A DNA stretch of 33,743 bases, taken from the NCBI GenBank assembly GCA_017454625.1, contig JAFTCP010000053.1, positions 1-33,743 on the forward strand, read 5' to 3'. Below, piece after piece: positions 33,177 to 33,743 of the stretch. This DNA is from Synergistaceae bacterium (GTDB taxonomy: Bacteria > Synergistota > Synergistia > Synergistales > Aminobacteriaceae). Numbering within the stretch: position 1 is the stretch's first letter; every line of letters begins with the position of its first letter. Made by a program: the position numbers and the translations under genes. Below the pieces are notes generated by a model that was not told where the DNA came from, searched no databases, and saw only the letters and a list, made by a program, of their open reading frames with translations.

Positions 33177-33743
33177 TCAATTAGTGATTTCCGTAATTTT
33201 ATCACATTCACTCAGAAATTTTGCAAGAAACTCGCACAACTCATTAATTCCCTCGCGTTTCTCCGAAGAAGTTATCGCAGGAATATCATACGAATACAAG
33301 CCTTCTTTCACAAATTCTTGACGTGCTGCCCGCCATTTTCCATTAGCAATTTTATCTGCCTTAGTGAAGACGACAAAAATATTTTTCCCGTAAGAGTTCA
33401 GCCATTCTTGAAGTTCCCTGTCATTCTTCAGCAAGCCATGACGAAAATCAACAAGATGACATACCAGCTTCAAACTCTCGCGGTTCTTCATGTAAGCGGC
33501 CGTAAGTTTCTGCCAGTCGTTACGTTCATTCTGGCTTCGTTTTGCGTAACCGTAGCCGGGCAAATCTACAAGCCTGAAAGTTTTTCCGCCCCGAATATCA
33601 ACCCTGTAAAAGTTTATACTTCGTGTCTTGCCGGGTGTCTGGCCTGTGTGAGCAAGTTTCGTGTTCAACATAGCGTTGATGAGTGATGATTTCCCGACGT
33701 TCGAGCGTCCTGCAATGGCTATTTCGGGGTAATTATTATCTTC
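33177..33743 (-). CDS. engB: Ribosome biogenesis GTPase YsxC/EngB (partial)
   Basis: At least 189 codons, with the 5' end outside the window. The frame is open through the last base, so the internal ATG at 33671 is not the start. G1 is GRSNVGKSS (upstream of that ATG), then TGQTPGKTRSINFYRV (G2), DLPGYGYAKR (G3) and FTKADKIANG (G4). This TrmE-Era-EngA-like small GTPase assists 50S assembly. It is the last gene of its transcript. Confidence 0.94.
   Translation of the reverse strand, partial: EDNNYPEIAIAGRSNVGKSSLINAMLNTKLAHTGQTPGKTRSINFYRVDIRGGKTFRLVDLPGYGYAKRSQNERNDWQKLTAAYMKNRESLKLVCHLVDFRHGLLKNDRELQEWLNSYGKNIFVVFTKADKIANGKWRAARQEFVKEGLYSYDIPAITSSEKREGINELCEFLAKFLSECDKITEITN

Noticed and set aside
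33081-33686. 201-codon plus-strand frame across ysxC
   Set aside because: It is antisense to a clear GTPase and its translation resembles no family; shadow frame.
1-33743. CRISPR array, tRNA/rRNA genes, insertion sequences, att sites
   Set aside because: I looked for regular spaced repeats, cloverleaf-like sequences and transposase or integrase motifs and saw none. tRNA absence should be confirmed with tRNAscan-SE.

Overview
The window is an ordinary bacterial chromosome segment of moderate GC, about 33.7 kb and densely packed. It carries core genes in conserved blocks: rplU-prp-rpmA-obgE-nadD-LCP on the plus strand, and rpsB-tsf-pyrH-frr followed by cheR-hypA-pcrA-coaE on the minus strand. 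L27 has an N-terminal extension and is paired with the Prp protease. There is a Wzz-type chain-length protein, a short CstA, a D-amino-acid racemase, OTCase next to a cobalamin adenosyltransferase, PepF and a HypA. Together these suggest an anaerobic, amino-acid-fermenting gut bacterium. Synergistota is my best guess, but this is an inference from gene content and style, not a proof.

Layout. 1-4.1 kb (+): exported tandem-ACT protein, class II fructose-bisphosphatase GlpX, a DedA protein, and a ComM/YifB ATPase. 4.1-6.0 kb (-): Wzz-like protein and an Asp/Glu racemase, followed by a 0.5 kb gene-free stretch with decayed copies of the racemase gene start. 6.5-10.4 kb (+): CstA and a small HMA protein, a PAP2 phosphatase, and a glycosyltransferase with a 10-G tract inside its reading frame. 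10.6-16.9 kb (+): ribosomal and Obg block, NadD, an LCP ligase, ArgF, and a EutT-like adenosyltransferase. 16.9-19.6 kb (-): a cassette of unknown function with two glycine-zipper/coiled-coil proteins, one interrupted by in-frame stop codons. A 9-G tract lies upstream of it. 19.9-21.6 kb (+): MetY and an Rrf2 regulator. 21.6-33.7 kb (-): divergent LspA, Cof-type HAD, PepF, CoaE, PcrA, HypA, CheR, Frr, PyrH, EF-Ts, S2, an FkbM-like methyltransferase and the 3' part of YsxC, which runs off the window.

Most genes are housekeeping. The glycosyltransferase, Wzz, LCP, PAP2 and FkbM genes point to surface glycan assembly. MetY/Rrf2, the racemase, PepF, ArgF and the adenosyltransferase point to amino-acid turnover.

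The least explained parts are: the 16.9-19.6 kb glycine-zipper cassette, whose larger protein has a possible PD-(D/E)XK-like motif; long G tracts and two G-quadruplex motifs with a shared 16-nt core; decayed partial duplications of gene starts upstream of two genes (racemase and obgE); structured leaders ahead of rpsB and frr; and catalytic-residue substitutions in LspA and HypA.
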